The position numbers and the translations under genes are program-made. The notes beneath the pieces were generated by a model. The model saw nothing but the letters and a program-made list of their open reading frames with translations. It did not search any database and was not told the DNA's origin. Shown here one piece after another: positions 10,406-22,494 of a stretch of 64,000 nt of DNA. Each line of letters begins with the position of its first letter. Position 1 is the first letter of the stretch. The stretch is from Hsuehochloa calcarea (lineage: Eukaryota; Streptophyta; Magnoliopsida; Poales; Poaceae): positions 23,369,282-23,433,281 of the forward strand of contig CM070615.1 in assembly GCA_036346395.1 (NCBI GenBank), given 5' to 3'.

Positions 10406-13056
10406 TAAACCATGTGGATTAAGACGTGACTTAGCTTTGTGGTATGTAGTGCACGAGACACATAGCGCTCAACGTCACGCCTCAACATAGGCCAATAGAA
10501 GTGATCGGTCAAAATATCCTCTGTCTTCTTGACACCAAAATATCCATGAGTCCTCCTCCATGTGCCTCCTGTAACAACAAAAGACGAACGGAGCTAGCTG
10601 GAATGCATAACTTGTTAGCACGAAATAAAAATCCATCATTCACAACAAATTTGTTCTAACTTTTGCCTTCTTTACAATTTTGAAAGATATCTCTAAAATC
10701 ATCATCATGCACATATTGCTCTTTAATTGTCTCTAAACCAAAAATTCTGAAATCAAGTTGAGATAACATGGTATAACGACGAGATAAAGCATTAGCAATA
10801 ACATTATCCTTTCCTTTCTTGTGTTTAATGACATATGTAAACGATTCAATGAACTCAACTCATTTAGCATGTCTATGGTTCTGATTAGATTGACTACGAA
10901 TGTGTTTTAATGATTAATGATCAGAATGTATAACAAGTTCTTTGGACCATAAATAATGTTGTCATGTCTCTAATGTCCGAACTAAAGTATATAATTCCTT
11001 ATCATAAGTACAATAATTCAGACTAGGCCCACTTAATTTGTCACTAAAATATGCAGCATGTTTACCATCTTGAATAAGCACACCTCCAAGTGGTGCATGT
11101 GTAAGCTTATCTTTCAAAATCTGAAATGATTTTTCTTGTTTAGGGCCCCAGATAAAAGGAACACATTTCTTCGTAAGCTCATTCATCGGTGCGGCAATGG
11201 TGCTGAAATCTTTAACAAAGCGTCGATAAAATCTAGTAAGTCCAAGAAAATTCTGCACTTGTGTGACCATGTTAGGAGTCGACTAACTTTGTACAGCTTC
11301 GATCTTGGCTTGATCAACCTCAATGCCTTATAGAGTAACAACATAGCCAAGAAATGATACTAGATCGGTGCAAAAGGCGCAGTTCTTAAGGTTACCAAAC
11401 AAACGTGCATGACATAGAGCATTAAAAATGACACACAAGTGTTCAAGATGTTTCTCTAATGTTTTGCAATAGATTAACATGTCATCAAAATATACCACCA
11501 TAAATTGTCCTATTAAAGCACGCAAAACTTCATTCATTAATCTCATGAACGTACTAGGTGCATTAGTTAACCCAAAATGCATCACGAACCACTCATATAA
11601 TCCAAACATAGTTTTGAATATTGTTTTCCATTCATCGCCTAACTGCATGCGAATTTGGTGATACCCAATACGCTAATCAACTTTAGAAAACACAGTAGAG
11701 CCACTTAATTCATCAAGCATATCATATAGCCTAGGAATGGGATGACGATATCGAATAGTAATATTATTGATAGCTCTACAGTCAACACACATACACCATG
11801 ATCTATCTTTCTTAGGTACCAAAATCACAGGGACATCACAAGGATTAAGACTTTCGTGTACGTACCCTTTGTCAAGCAAGTCTTAGACTTTACGTTGAAT
11901 TTACTTTGTCTCTTCGGGATTGGTTCTATATGGCGCACGGTTGGGAAGCGAGGCTCCTAGAATTAAATAAATTTGATGCTCAATCCCCCTAATTGGTGGC
12001 AGCCCTAAGGGTATGTCACTTGGAAACATATCAGTAAACTCCTGCAAAATGTTAGCAAGAGCAGTAGGCAAAGAAGGAGGCATATCCTAAAAGGAAAATA
12101 AGGCTTCTTTGCACACTAAAACATAGCAATCAGATTTGCTATCTTCCATTTCACAAATATCAGATTTAGCAGCAAGGAAAACATAACCTTTCAATTTAAT
12201 TTCACCTTTCCTAACACTAGGTTCTTTCTTCTTCAGGTGCACAAGTTCTTTAGCTATAATCTGATTTTTCACTTTTGCTATTGTTCTTTTCTCTATTAGC
12301 TCTCTCTAATTCATCCTTTAAACTAGCTTCAGGAGATATGGGTAGCAAAGTGATTTTCTTTTTGTTAAATATGAGAGTATACTTATTGGTTCTACCGTGA
12401 TGCACTGTATCTGTATCATATTGCCAAGGACTACCTAATAACAAAGAACATGCTTGCAAAGGTACTACATCGCAATCAGCATAATCATGATAAGAACCAA
12501 TAGAAAAATATACTCTCACAATGCGCATTACCTTCATCTTGCCATAATTGTTGAACCATTGAATGTAATATGAGTGAGGGTGCTGTTGTGTGGTCAATGT
12601 AAGCTTATCAACCATGTCCATGCTCGCCAAATTGTTGCAACTTCCTCCATCAATGATCACTCGACATGAACACTCTTTGATGACAAGCTTTGTTTGGAAT
12701 AGATTATGGCATTGATTCTGCTCAGCACGCTCCATTTATGCACTAACTACACGCTTCACTATAAGGCTTAAATACTTATCTAAAATTTTAGCATCATATT
12801 ATTCCTCATCGCGCTCAGATTCTTGGTCATCACCTGCGAGGTCATTTGCAAGCATAGCATATTCTTCCTCAATATCACTAACTGAAGTATACTCACCATT
12901 ATCCTTTATCAAGAGAGCCCGCTTGCTAGGGCAATCTCGCATCATGTATCCATAGACCTTGCAGCAATGGCATTGTGTTTCTCGTGCTCTACTCGTTGAA
13001 GCAACCGAGGATGAACATTGTGTGGGGCTTGTACCATGCTTTTGCTCATATCCGGT
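10406..13056 (-). pseudogene. pol: Element B pol and end of gag (CRM/Reina-type gypsy), broken
   Basis: Read from right to left. A zinc knuckle lies at 12931-12972 (CHCCKVYGYMMRDC, with Tyr where His is expected). The protease motif is VIIDGGSCNN, with DGG at 12643-12651. RT follows, with [20 protein letters not shown] and YFDD at 11481-11492. RNase H ([20 protein letters not shown] and onward) is at about 10770-11270. The integrase zinc domain (DHFYWPMLRRDVERYV) is at about 10406-10580. The rest of integrase is cut off by element A at 10405, so a chromodomain or CR motif cannot be checked. Many stops and shifts make this a dead copy. The RT and protease style matches CRM/Reina chromoviruses as I know them; the exact lineage is not certain. 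Confidence 0.85.
13052..13056. other. Target-site duplication ccggt (left)
   Basis: CCGGT at 13052-13056 is repeated at 15016-15020, directly flanking the solo LTR 13057-15015. Confidence 0.9.
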
Positions 13057-15015
13057 TGTCAGATCTTAGGATGATGTGACAATTGGCAATAGCGTTAACG
13101 GTTTGTCGTTTCACGTGTTTTCGACAAAATTTCAGAACTGTCAGGTCACAGGCGGTCTGACCGGCCATAGCATGGCGGTCCGATCGGTCCCAAATCGGTC
13201 GGACCGACCATGAGCGGCGGTCGAATCAGCAGTAACCAAATATGTCAAAATGGGCTGGGCCAAAAATAGAGGGTGTAGGCAAGAGAGGGGATTATATTGC
13301 TCTTGGTCCCATAATTTTTGGAGTCTCCAGTCAAAAGTTCTATTGGTTTAAAGTTTCCAGTAGGTTTTGGATTTTCAGGAGTTAAAAATCGGCTAAGTCC
13401 TTTTGGGCGGTCGGACCAGCCTATAGCTGGCGGTCCGACCGGCAAGGTTGGCGGTTTGACCGCCCCGAGGGATCGGACCGATGTGACTTGAACGTCGGCC
13501 GTGGTCGCGTTGTTTGTTGGTTAGGTCAAAATCATGAGTTTCAGTGCATATGTGTTGCATGATGCATGTTTTGACTAACGTGGATCAAGTTGTGAAGAAC
13601 TTGTTCCCGGATTCGATTTGCTTGTCTATTGTTGTGCAGGTTGCTTGGTGGTCAACGACGGTCAACGGGGAGGATGATCGGGACTAGGCTTGGAAAGCTG
13701 AGGTCTAGAACGATCGATGATGCCGGGTGAGGTCAATGAACTCAAGTATGGTGCAGAATAGACAAGTATGACCGAACGGACAGTTCGGTGCGACTGGTTT
13801 GCTCAAGCGGCACGGGAGTCGGTGCAAGTGCCATGGTGATTTCGGTGGGAGCCGGATGGGAGAGACTTGCCGACACGGAGAGAGCTGTTGATCAACCTAC
13901 ACATGGCGGAGCAGGCGAAGTGCTTCGCGCAGATGGAATCGGTCTTCGTAGAAGGACCGACAAGGGGTATTTTGGTAATCTTACCAAATACCACCTTGGT
14001 GACCTTTTGCCAACCCGCGGAGCAAGACGACGCAAAGAGAAGCGGTTTAGGTCAAGAGGTGTTGAAGACGGTGCTTTAAAACGTGTGCGTGTGTGACCCG
14101 TTTGTGTTGGGCCTTAACGGGAGCCCATTTAAGTTAATTTTGTAGAAGGTCTAAGTCTCCACTATTAATAGAGGAGGGAGGTGGCTGCACCCTCTTCAAC
14201 CCTTTCATTATTATTGAAACCCTAGTTTTGGCTTAGGGAGAGGATTAGTGCAGGTTAGGGTTCTAGAGAGTTTTGATTTAATTTTGTGCTCTTGGATTGA
14301 GCTTCGTCCTCCATTGATGGAGTGGCTGTAAACCCAAACCCTATCAAATCTATCCAAAGAAAGTTTGCTCAAAGATGTGTCTCTTTGCCTTTCTTCTCTC
14401 TATTTGGTGATTTTGAGTCTTTCTTTGATTCGTGAGTTTTTGATTGATTTCTTCACGTGATCTAGCTTTCTGTGACATGTGAGAACATATCTATGATCAT
14501 CTTGATCATCAATCACCCACGAGCAAGTTTTTGGATCTATTTTTCGTTTTGACTCAGTTTTGAACCATCCTCCTCTCAAACGGAAAAAGGTCGTAACTTT
14601 TCCAAGGATGTTCATGATCTTCGATTGGAATAGGTTTATGACATCCTAGAGAAGGTGTGTTCCAAGCTTCAATAAGTTTGGAGTTGTAGATCAAAAGTTA
14701 CATCTATTTACAACTTCATTTTTTGGGCTATTTTTACTGTTCATCAAACTGGAGGTCAGACCGCCCCTGGTGACCGGTCCGACCGCCCAAGGTGACCGGT
14801 CCGACCGCCATTAACACAGAGGTCAGACCGCCCAACACTTATAATTTTAGCCCGTGTTTATTTTGGTTGTTTTGCTTCGGGGTTTAGATTGGATTCAATA
14901 CTAGTCTTCCGCTTCCATAGCTATTGGAGTGAAATTTGTATTGAATCTGATCTTGGTTGAAAAAGTGAGCGTACTCCTATTCACCCCCCCCTCTAATCGC
15001 CTTTTCGGTCCAACA
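13057..15015 (+). repeat. SIRE-type copia solo LTR inside element B
   Basis: It starts TGTCAGATCTTAGG, ends CTTTTCGGTCCAACA and has a perfect 5-bp target-site duplication. It is homologous to the LTRs at 34716-36441, 41633-43453 and 44712-46502 and is in + orientation. No internal region is present, so it is a solo LTR left by LTR-LTR recombination. Its 5' end lacks about 21 nt found in the other copies. It contains clustered CGGTC[CG]GACCG motifs near both ends. Short frames in it are not conserved between copies. Confidence 0.93.
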
Positions 15016-15020
15016 CCGGT

Positions 15021-16101
15021 GCACGTGATGGTGTAGTGGAAGTAGATGGACGCTGACTGTTGGAGGGGTTCGTAAGTGCAGGTGTTCGGCTGGAGGGAGT
15101 AAATGGTGCTCTTGATTGCCCTTGAGTTGTGCGACCGCAAAAGAACCTACAAAATTTCCTTTGTTTCTAGATTGACGTCCCTGTAACTCTCTCTCAGCTT
15201 TACAAGCAAGATGAAACAAGCGAGTGATATAATTGTATTCTTTATAGTCAAGTATGTTCTGAATTTCACAGTGTAAACCTCCCAAAAATCTGGCCATCTT
15301 AGCATCTTCAGTTTCTACTAAACCACAACGCAACAAACCAGTTTGTAATTCTTGATAATAATCCTCTACAGAACTACTACCTTGTCTTAAGTGTTGCAAT
15401 TTATTAAGCAAATTACAAGAATAATATGAAGTCTTCAATGCATTCCATGTTCTACGTATGTTTTGATTAGTACAACAATATTCCCTCCACCAAATAAGAC
15501 GTAAAATCAGAAAACTCGCTAGTAGCAGCTCGAACTTTCTTATCTTCAGGGAATTCATGACAAGCAAATTTTTGTTTTACGATAAGCTCCTATGTGAAAT
15601 AAGCATCATGATCATATTTTCCAGCAAAAGGAGGCATGTTGAATTTAATTTTACCAAATGCATCATTATGGTCACGTACCTCACATTGATTTCTTTCCAT
15701 ACCTTGACAATTTTGACGAAGCTGATGATGGTTGTGATCATTATGAACATTGAATCCATCGAATTCCATATCAGCAATGTAATTGTTCACGTCTTCTTCC
15801 ACATCATCTGCCCAAGAGCGGCCAATAGGTGGTGTGCGGCGAGCAGAAGGCTCCTCCACCTTGGCTCACCCTGGGCTGTGGTTTCAGTAAGTGGCTGATG
15901 TTCGAGGAGCGCAACACGTATGTCGAGCAGTGCGAGGTTGTCGTTGATCTTATCCAAGGCATTGCGTACACTCTCACCGAGCGAGTGCTCAATGTGCCGC
16001 ACGAGCTCTCTCGTGCGAGGTGTGAGAGACCCTGCATCCGCATGCTCCAAAGAGTGATCGTTGTTGTTTCCGCCATGTGTAGATCCGCATGACTCTGCCA
16101 T
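15021..16101 (-). pseudogene. gag: Element B gag, N-terminal and core part (broken)
   Basis: The start at 16101 reads MAESCGSTHGGNNNDHSLEH. A helical segment follows (RELVRHIEHSLGESVRNALD), then an acidic linker with IKFNMPPFAGKYD, the typical entry to a retrotransposon gag domain. The core at about 15130-15560 includes WNALKTSY, LRQGSSSVEDYYQELQTGL and a QGRQSRNKG basic tail. The frame shifts at least twice. The gene resumes left of the solo LTR at 13056, where the zinc knuckle lies, so the solo LTR split gag. Confidence 0.8.
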
Positions 16102-16954
16102 TGTTAGTAGAAAACAAAGAATAAATCACAGTGTATATGTTCCTATGGACTACTTGGTTTTGGAGTTTCACGAGTCACTCTCTCACAATGCCCTACCAAG
16201 TTCTTACAAGCTCTTATCAATGCAGCAAGAATGTGGTACAACCGGTGGCTAGTTCATGATACTCTCACTTGTGAATAGCCCAACAATTGCAAGGAAACGG
16301 TACCTGCTAAGTTAGTAGGAAGTGAAGCTCGGAAGGCTAGTATGTAGCAAAATAGTAACAATTGTTCAAATCAGTATGCAAAGTTGAAAAGTAGTTCAAA
16401 GTACTAGTCACAAGTATTGGTCCTACTCTAAACCAAGCCTAGTTAGTGCAACTTGCAAGAACAACTAGGAGCAACAACGGGAAGGCTAACACAAGAACTA
16501 TCAAAGCAAGCAAGCAATGTATTTACTATGCCAATCTAAACAAGGAAAAAAATCAAGAAAGGAGCAAGCTCTGAATTTCTTTCTTTTTTCTTTTTTTATT
16601 CTTCTCTTTGTTTTTTTTGCTCTCTATTTTTTTGCTCTGTTTGTTTTGCGAATCCGCACCTGACTCAAATCTCTTCGAAATCCTCTTTCGGGCCTAGGGA
16701 GGTATATGGGTAACAAACTCTCTCCTCTCTAAACTCTGATTTTTTATCACATTGCTGAAGTCAGATGAATCTTAGGTTTTCTTCTGGTAACACGAAACAA
16801 CCTGTTTTAGCTCGCGGCAGTACGGTGGCTGGTGGTCGCAACAACAAGATGATCGAATAGCAGTAGAGCACGTTGGTGTCGAGGTAGTCATTAGCAATGG
16901 CAGCAGGCACTGTGGTGGTCGATCGACTACCGCGGTAGGCGTTTTGGTGGCTGC
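16102..16954 (-). other. Element B 5' leader, part next to gag
   Basis: No gene is visible. A strong pyrimidine-rich stretch at about 16577-16642 (purine-rich on the element strand) is the only clear structure. The leader continues at 20846-21177 beyond an inserted solo LTR. Confidence 0.55.
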
Positions 16955-17306
16955 TGTGAGACCCCGGTTTATTGGGCTTGTAATGCTTAACCACCCACTT
17001 GGTCCTAGCATCACAAATCGAATAAACCGAGACTCGAGACATGTATACTTCCCAGAAATGCAGTATACACACCTCTTTACAAAATTCATGCATCAATTCC
17101 ATTCATTCACATAGAACCGAAGCAAAGCAACAACCAGAAGATAACATAAATAAAGGATAGTTATTACAAAAGAGAGGCCGACCGGCCAAATGACATATAC
17201 ATGTAGAAATTGAACAGCGGAAGCAAAAGTGCCATAAGATGGCCATAAACCAAAAGAGCCAATCAGTGTTCCTTTAAGCCACAAGGCAACCGACCGGACC
17301 GCCAAG

Positions 17307-17368
17307 CTAGTCGTCGAATCCACAGCACATCTCACAAAAGTGAGGCCCTTGGGGCTCACCTTCTTCCT
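17307..17368 (-). other. LTR exon-like terminal block (62 nt) with stop
   Basis: On the - strand it follows TATTTGTTGCAG, a strong acceptor. Joined to block 18653-18715 the frame remains open and encodes an acidic, Cys-containing tail (EEGEPQGPHFCEMCCGFDD) ending at TAG. Element A's tail also ends DD then stop. Confidence 0.5.
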
Positions 17369-18652
17369 CTGCAACAAATAGTTAAGCAAAGCAAATGAGT
17401 ACAAAAATTGTACTCCGCAAGACTTACGTGTAGAGTAACAGGCCTATACATATGCTACATACAAGCTTATTTAAGTGGAGGCTGTAGGTTTCGTTTTCAG
17501 CATAAAGCAATCTTTATTTGCAATAATGTAATACATTTAAAAGCAGGTTAACAAATCTGTTTTTAATGTTCAAATAATCGTAAATGACAACAATATAACA
17601 ATAAATAGGTGACAACAACGATCCTGGAAGTGACTAACCCATTAGTCACCACAACAATAGCATGAATTACCCATTCATACTAACGATGTCAAATTTTAAT
17701 TTAAAATGTTGTAGTCTAGTTCTTGCACGACCTTACCAAGCATGTCCATAACCTAGGACGAGGCTATTCGAATAGTTTTATACCCTGCAGGGGTGTACCA
17801 ATGTACCCACACGCCAGACCGCCTTTTTGCCACCAGATTAGCACACTTCCTTAGGTATGCCGGCACAGCTAAGTCCTACGAGACATTTCCAATATTGTGT
17901 ATTAACTACAAGCCGCCCGTATGGATAGAAACACATACGTTGTGTCGGAGTCATTGTAAAGCCTCGGTCAACTACCCGTCTCAGGTAAAGCCTTGGACAA
18001 CTACAATGCTCCTCGAGGTGGAGAGCCTACCCGGAATCTCCACCACCGCACACCCAACACAAGAACACATATCCTTTTTCACACAACACACACAAACCCC
18101 TCCTGCGACTCGGAGATAACACACGCCAAAGTACTAAGTCAAGAGAGGTCCCATATCCCTCTCGCGTGGTTAGCACGCATAAGCGCTTGGCTTAGTGACA
18201 CAAGTAACTCGGTCCTTGATGACCTAGGCACCATTCCATTCACACCAACATACCATTGTGCCCAAGTCTAAAATAATTTTATTTTCAGTTTTTGACTTTA
18301 CAAAATTAACAAAGCACAAAGTGCTGGACATAATGGAGTAATAATTATATTTGTGTGATCAAGGTCATCGACTAAGTCGATGACTGCCCAATACTACCGA
18401 CATCTAAGCATTTCTAAGCATGACATCGAAAAGAAAATAAAAGAGCATAATTAAATCACCGGGCTCTAATTCACCAGCGATATTAATAACTTATGTTTGT
18501 GGCAGGGGATAACAATTTGAGGGCAACAATGCAATAGGAATAACTACCTCTAATCGGGAAAATTAACTTGACACAAAAGCATGCATACATATGATTTGTA
18601 AACAAGATATTAGACTTGAAAGTAATGGGAAATTTATGATCAAACTGCTTGC

Positions 18653-18715
18653 CTATTTGTTGTGGGTCAAGATGTTGCTGAGGATCAATTATATTGTCAA
18701 TGTGCTCTTCGGATC
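18653..18715 (-). other. LTR exon-like block 1 (63 nt, GC donor)
   Basis: On the - strand it is preceded by CTTTCTCGTTAG and followed by GCAAGC after ATAG. It is phase 1-1, open and acidic: SEEHIDNIIDPQQHLDPQQI. The length is the same as in elements A and F. Confidence 0.5.
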
Positions 18716-20845
18716 CTAACGAGAAAGGGAAAAAGAACCGATAAGAACGAAGAAACCACAAAGACTCAACAGTAAACTATCTCCAAAAATTCTGAAAATT
18801 TCACAGTAGCAAGATCATGATTTATAAGGAATTTAGCAACAATAACCAATTGATTTGGATTCTTAATGCAAAAGATATGGCCAAAACAATTTTGCTCAGC
18901 TTTTATAAATCAAAAATACTACTATTCATTAGCAAAATTTTCTAGAGCTATACTGGGGTTGCAAACATTTTTAGATTAAATTTCAGTTGAAAACATAACC
19001 CACAAAATTTGAATCTCCCGAAAAGGAATTAAAATGAATTAGTTATGCATTTTACAAGTTATCACATTTTTCAGTTGATAAATAAATCCTTTCGGGAAAA
19101 TCAGAAATATGAAATGACGTGGACGAATGAGGAGCGTTGATCTTGGATCCAACGGTCTGAGTTCCTGTGTTGACGTGCGCGCGCGCGCGGCTACGAAACC
19201 CTAAACGTCAACCGTTGGATCTGGATCCGACGGTTCACGTGGATCCGAGCGCGCGGGCGGTCCGAACGTCCACACGCACGCGAGCCATTGATCTGGGATC
19301 CAACGACCCATGCGGACTCAAATCGGGACCGTTGATCTCGGATCCAACGGCCCAGAGATCGGAACGCGCGACGAATTCAAATTTCCGCGCGAATGTGGGC
19401 CGTAGATCTAAGGATCGACGGTCCAATTCGACTCACGTTCAAACCGCCCGTCCTGTTTTCGTCCGGCAAAAACGACGGGGAAGAACGGCTCGCCGCCGGC
19501 GGCTCTGGCCGCGACGGTGCGAGCAAGTGCCCAAAATGGGTCCCAAACATCATTGCGCACCTAATGGTACCAATGGATTTGGCTGCGGTGGTCCAGAACG
19601 CCGGCAAGCCGGAGAGAACCGAGGAGACCGCAAAGTGACGAAAACGAAAAACGGCAAAGAGCTCAGCTGCGGTTCAAAGGAGCAGGTGCCAGGCCACTAG
19701 GGACTAAAGAGGGGTTACCTGAGCGCAAAGAATGCACCGAGGAGAGTCGAAGCTGCCCGGGCGAAGAAGAATGGCGTTTTTGGCCGAAAAGGGGGAAATC
19801 CGAATTCAGTTCGAACCTGAGCAAATTGAACCGAATTGAGTGAGGGTTAAGCTTCAGAGAATAAAGGGGAAGCAGAGGGAGCAAAGACTTGAAGAAGAAA
19901 ACCCCTGCTGCACCGACTCCACCGAAGCTCCAAAACCGACAATGGCGGCCGAAGGATCCTCGTGGATCTGCAGCTCCAGCGAGCTTGTGACTGCTAGCGA
20001 GAGTTGCGGAGGTGCTGAAGGAAGCTAAGGGAGAAACAATGGAGCTTAAATAGCCGAGGATGGCCGAGAGCAACGGCGATATCCCGCTCGGGTCAACCCG
20101 GCCATTAGAGCGCGAGAGAGCGACGGGAGCAGTTGGGGAGTGGACGCTTGGGGGAGGAGCACGACTGGCATTTAATGCGCGCAGAGCTAGCCGTTTAAAG
20201 GCGACTGAGGCGTGGACTGCACGCGCGGCTTTTCTCCTCTGCGCACGCCATGGCCGAGCTCACGCGCGCACTGACGGAGGAAGTAGACGACTTGTCGACC
20301 GTCGGATTGAAATCGAACGGCTGAGTTAGAACGGGTGGATTAAAACGATTCCATCATTCGGCTGATCAAGGACCGTTCGATGCTGATCCAACGGCTCACA
20401 ACGCGCGCGCCCGAGCGACAGCGCCGGTGCGATTAGTTGACTGGACTGAGTCAAGTGGCTCGACAGCAGGAGGAACCTCCCATAAAATTTTCAGAGATTT
20501 TCATGCACTGAATTTTTCTCCAAAAATTCCAGAAGAGGGGAAATAGGGTTTGACCAATTTTGACTTGCCTCCAAAAATTATCAAATAATTTCTAAAAACC
20601 ATGAGATAATTCAGAGGTGTTGCCAAGCCTCCCTAGAACTCAGGAAAAATATTTCCAAGGGTTTGGCACAAGACCCATGCCATAAAGGTTTTTGATTGGA
20701 GTCAAATGAGGATTGAATTTTGATTTTTCATAATTCTTTTTAAAAGAATTACAAAAATGACCAAGGGCTTCAAGATGCAAGAAAAGTTTTCATTTCTTCT
20801 TATTTTCTTACATTTGAAACACAAATACATATTTGGGATGTTACA

Positions 20846-21177
20846 GTTGCGGCAAAGGTCGGTAGGTAGCGGCGGGGTAGGGGTGATGGGTGCCGCGGCA
20901 GTGAAGGCAAGAGAGCTACATGGGATGATGAGTGCTACGGTAGAACTAGACAATTTGCAAGAGACTCGAAACTAGACCAATCTAGACAAAAACCAGCACA
21001 ATGACTCAATGATGCAACGAAAATTCAACAACGCGAACTAACAGAAACAAATTGCAATGCCTCAAAGGGCTCAGTATCGATGATAGATGCAATATTTTTT
21101 TAAAAAAAATTCTGGACTCTAGCTATGAAAAATGAATCTACTACTAGAAAACATGAAATTCTCACCGGTCAATTGTA
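20846..21177 (-). other. Element B 5' leader, part next to the primer-binding site
   Basis: It continues the leader interrupted by the solo LTR. No gene is visible. It ends at the primer-binding site at 21178. Confidence 0.55.
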
Positions 21178-21189
21178 GCTCTGATACCA
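21178..21189 (-). other. Primer-binding site of element B
   Basis: GCTCTGATACCA on the + strand is the reverse complement of TGGTATCAGAGC. It sits two bases inside the LTR that starts at 21192, showing that B runs on the - strand. Confidence 0.93.
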
Positions 21190-21780
21190 CTTGATGAACC
21201 ACGAAGGTCCTATTCTGGCCCGATATTTCGGTAAGAAGGTAAGTTTGGTAGTAGTCGTTCAACTCTACCGATCCTGGCTACGAACTCGCAATGCTCAAAA
21301 CCATGCAATCGCTGAACTACACGACATGTCCTTATCAACCGTGCATGAATACCTAGATGACCTGATCACGAAGATCAATTCCTGCATACACCGAAGAAGC
21401 ACGCAAGAACAAGATAAAAATATAATCTGAAATTGCGAATAGGAATTGAAATTGTATTGATAAGTGGGGTTCCGAAGAACAATATAGTTGTTGATCTCGC
21501 CAAACAAGAGGACAAAGTATAAAGTAGCAAAACAAAACTTCAATCAACAAAACCAGCCAAACCCTAAGGGTGACGGCCACTATGTAAAGGAGGAAGAGAG
21601 GGGCGGCGGCTGTGGGTACTATTCATGTGTGAATAGTACCATATGAACAGTGCCAAACCATAGGTGTCCAACTCGAATTACAAGGCCCATGGCCCATTAG
21701 CATAGGTGGCGCAGCACCAAGTTCCTTTACTCAAATATTGCTAAGTGTTGGCCTAAACAACTTAATATATAGTCTTCATG

Positions 21781-22155
21781 CTAGATTCTGCTAAGTCTCA
21801 GTATATAAATATTCATTCCTCGTATGATCATCTCTATGCTTGGTGCTGCCATCATCTCCATTAACATGTCTCTCGATCCATGATTCCTAAGTAAAATAAT
21901 ATCACGTGCTTTAGGCAGCATCATAGAGTTCATAGAATATGGACGCACTCTGAGAAACGAAGTCACCTGATAATTTAATTGGCGAGCACGTGCTCTAGTA
22001 ATTGGTCCTTGCACATCAGAAACAGTAGGGATGGTTGTATCAGTGGAAGGGATGTCCTCATCAGGAATCGACGACAATGAAGACCGGCGGTGGCATCCCG
22101 GTGGCAAAGAAGTCAAATTAGAGGTGGGATAGGATGAGAATAGCATGGAGCACAT
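21781..22155 (-). CDS. ORF within element B LTR with a GPITRARAR motif
   Basis: This 124-codon frame lies in the R/U5 part of the LTR, just after a leader splice donor. It contains QGPITRARARQLNYQVTSFL. From memory of plant gypsy polyproteins, this motif resembles the tail after integrase in some chromoviruses. No catalytic domain is present. It could be a pol C-terminal extension reached by splicing, a relic, or non-coding. No upstream partner can be shown because B's pol end is cut off by element A. Confidence 0.4.
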   Translation of the reverse strand: MCSMLFSSYPTSNLTSLPPGCHRRSSLSSIPDEDIPSTDTTIPTVSDVQGPITRARARQLNYQVTSFLRVRPYSMNSMMLPKARDIILLRNHGSRDMLMEMMAAPSIEMIIRGMNIYILRLSRI

Positions 22156-22486
22156 CTTGATGCGCTCAGGAGGGCTAGGAACTCACCGGCGAGATAGATC
22201 AAAAAAGAGAGGCGACACTCGGATTTGATGAAGAAACCAAAAACGGCGGCTCAGCGATATTCGGAAGGAGACGGTGAGAGTACGGAGAAGCTTGCGTTGA
22301 TGCGATCCCGACAGTGGTGGAATAACGGGCAGAGATGCATAGACGGCGGTGAATTCCATCGGCGAAGATGCTTTGGTGGCGGTGGGTCCTTTGACGGATT
22401 CCGGCATGACGAGGATGAGACCAGCGTGGTGCCTTAGGGTTTCGGAAGAGGAAAACAATGCGAAGGTTTTGACGCGATGGCCTGGC

Positions 22487-22494
22487 CTTATATA
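22487..22494 (-). promoter_or_regulatory. TATA box of element B LTR
   Basis: TATATAAG on the - strand is followed within 40 nt by a leader that leads to a GT donor. It is the best promoter candidate in this LTR. Confidence 0.5.

Larger units (their letters stand above)
16955..20845 (-). repeat. Large solo LTR (3.9 kb, gypsy-type) in element B leader
   Basis: The + strand ends are TGTGAGACCCCGG and GGGATGTTACA, so the element strand reads TGTAACATCCC...GGTCTCACA. The flanking 5-mers gctgc (16950-16954) and gttgc (20846-20850) match at four of five bases. The GC-rich leader at 19150-20450 has TATTTAAG at 20045-20052 and a GT donor after CTCAG at 19719. Exon-like blocks are at 18653-18715 and 17307-17368, with the shared palindrome at 17764-17775. 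Open frames in it show no known domain. Orientation is taken from the leader and poly(A)-side features. Confidence 0.8.

Noticed and set aside
13136..13500. Repeated GACCG motifs as a CRISPR array
   Set aside because: Spacing and unit are irregular, no unique spacers of constant length occur, and this is a plant LTR.
19167..19700. 177-codon + frame antisense in the solo LTR
   Set aside because: It lies antisense to the LTR leader, is Arg/Pro-rich and is crossed by frames on the other strand. Composition artefact.
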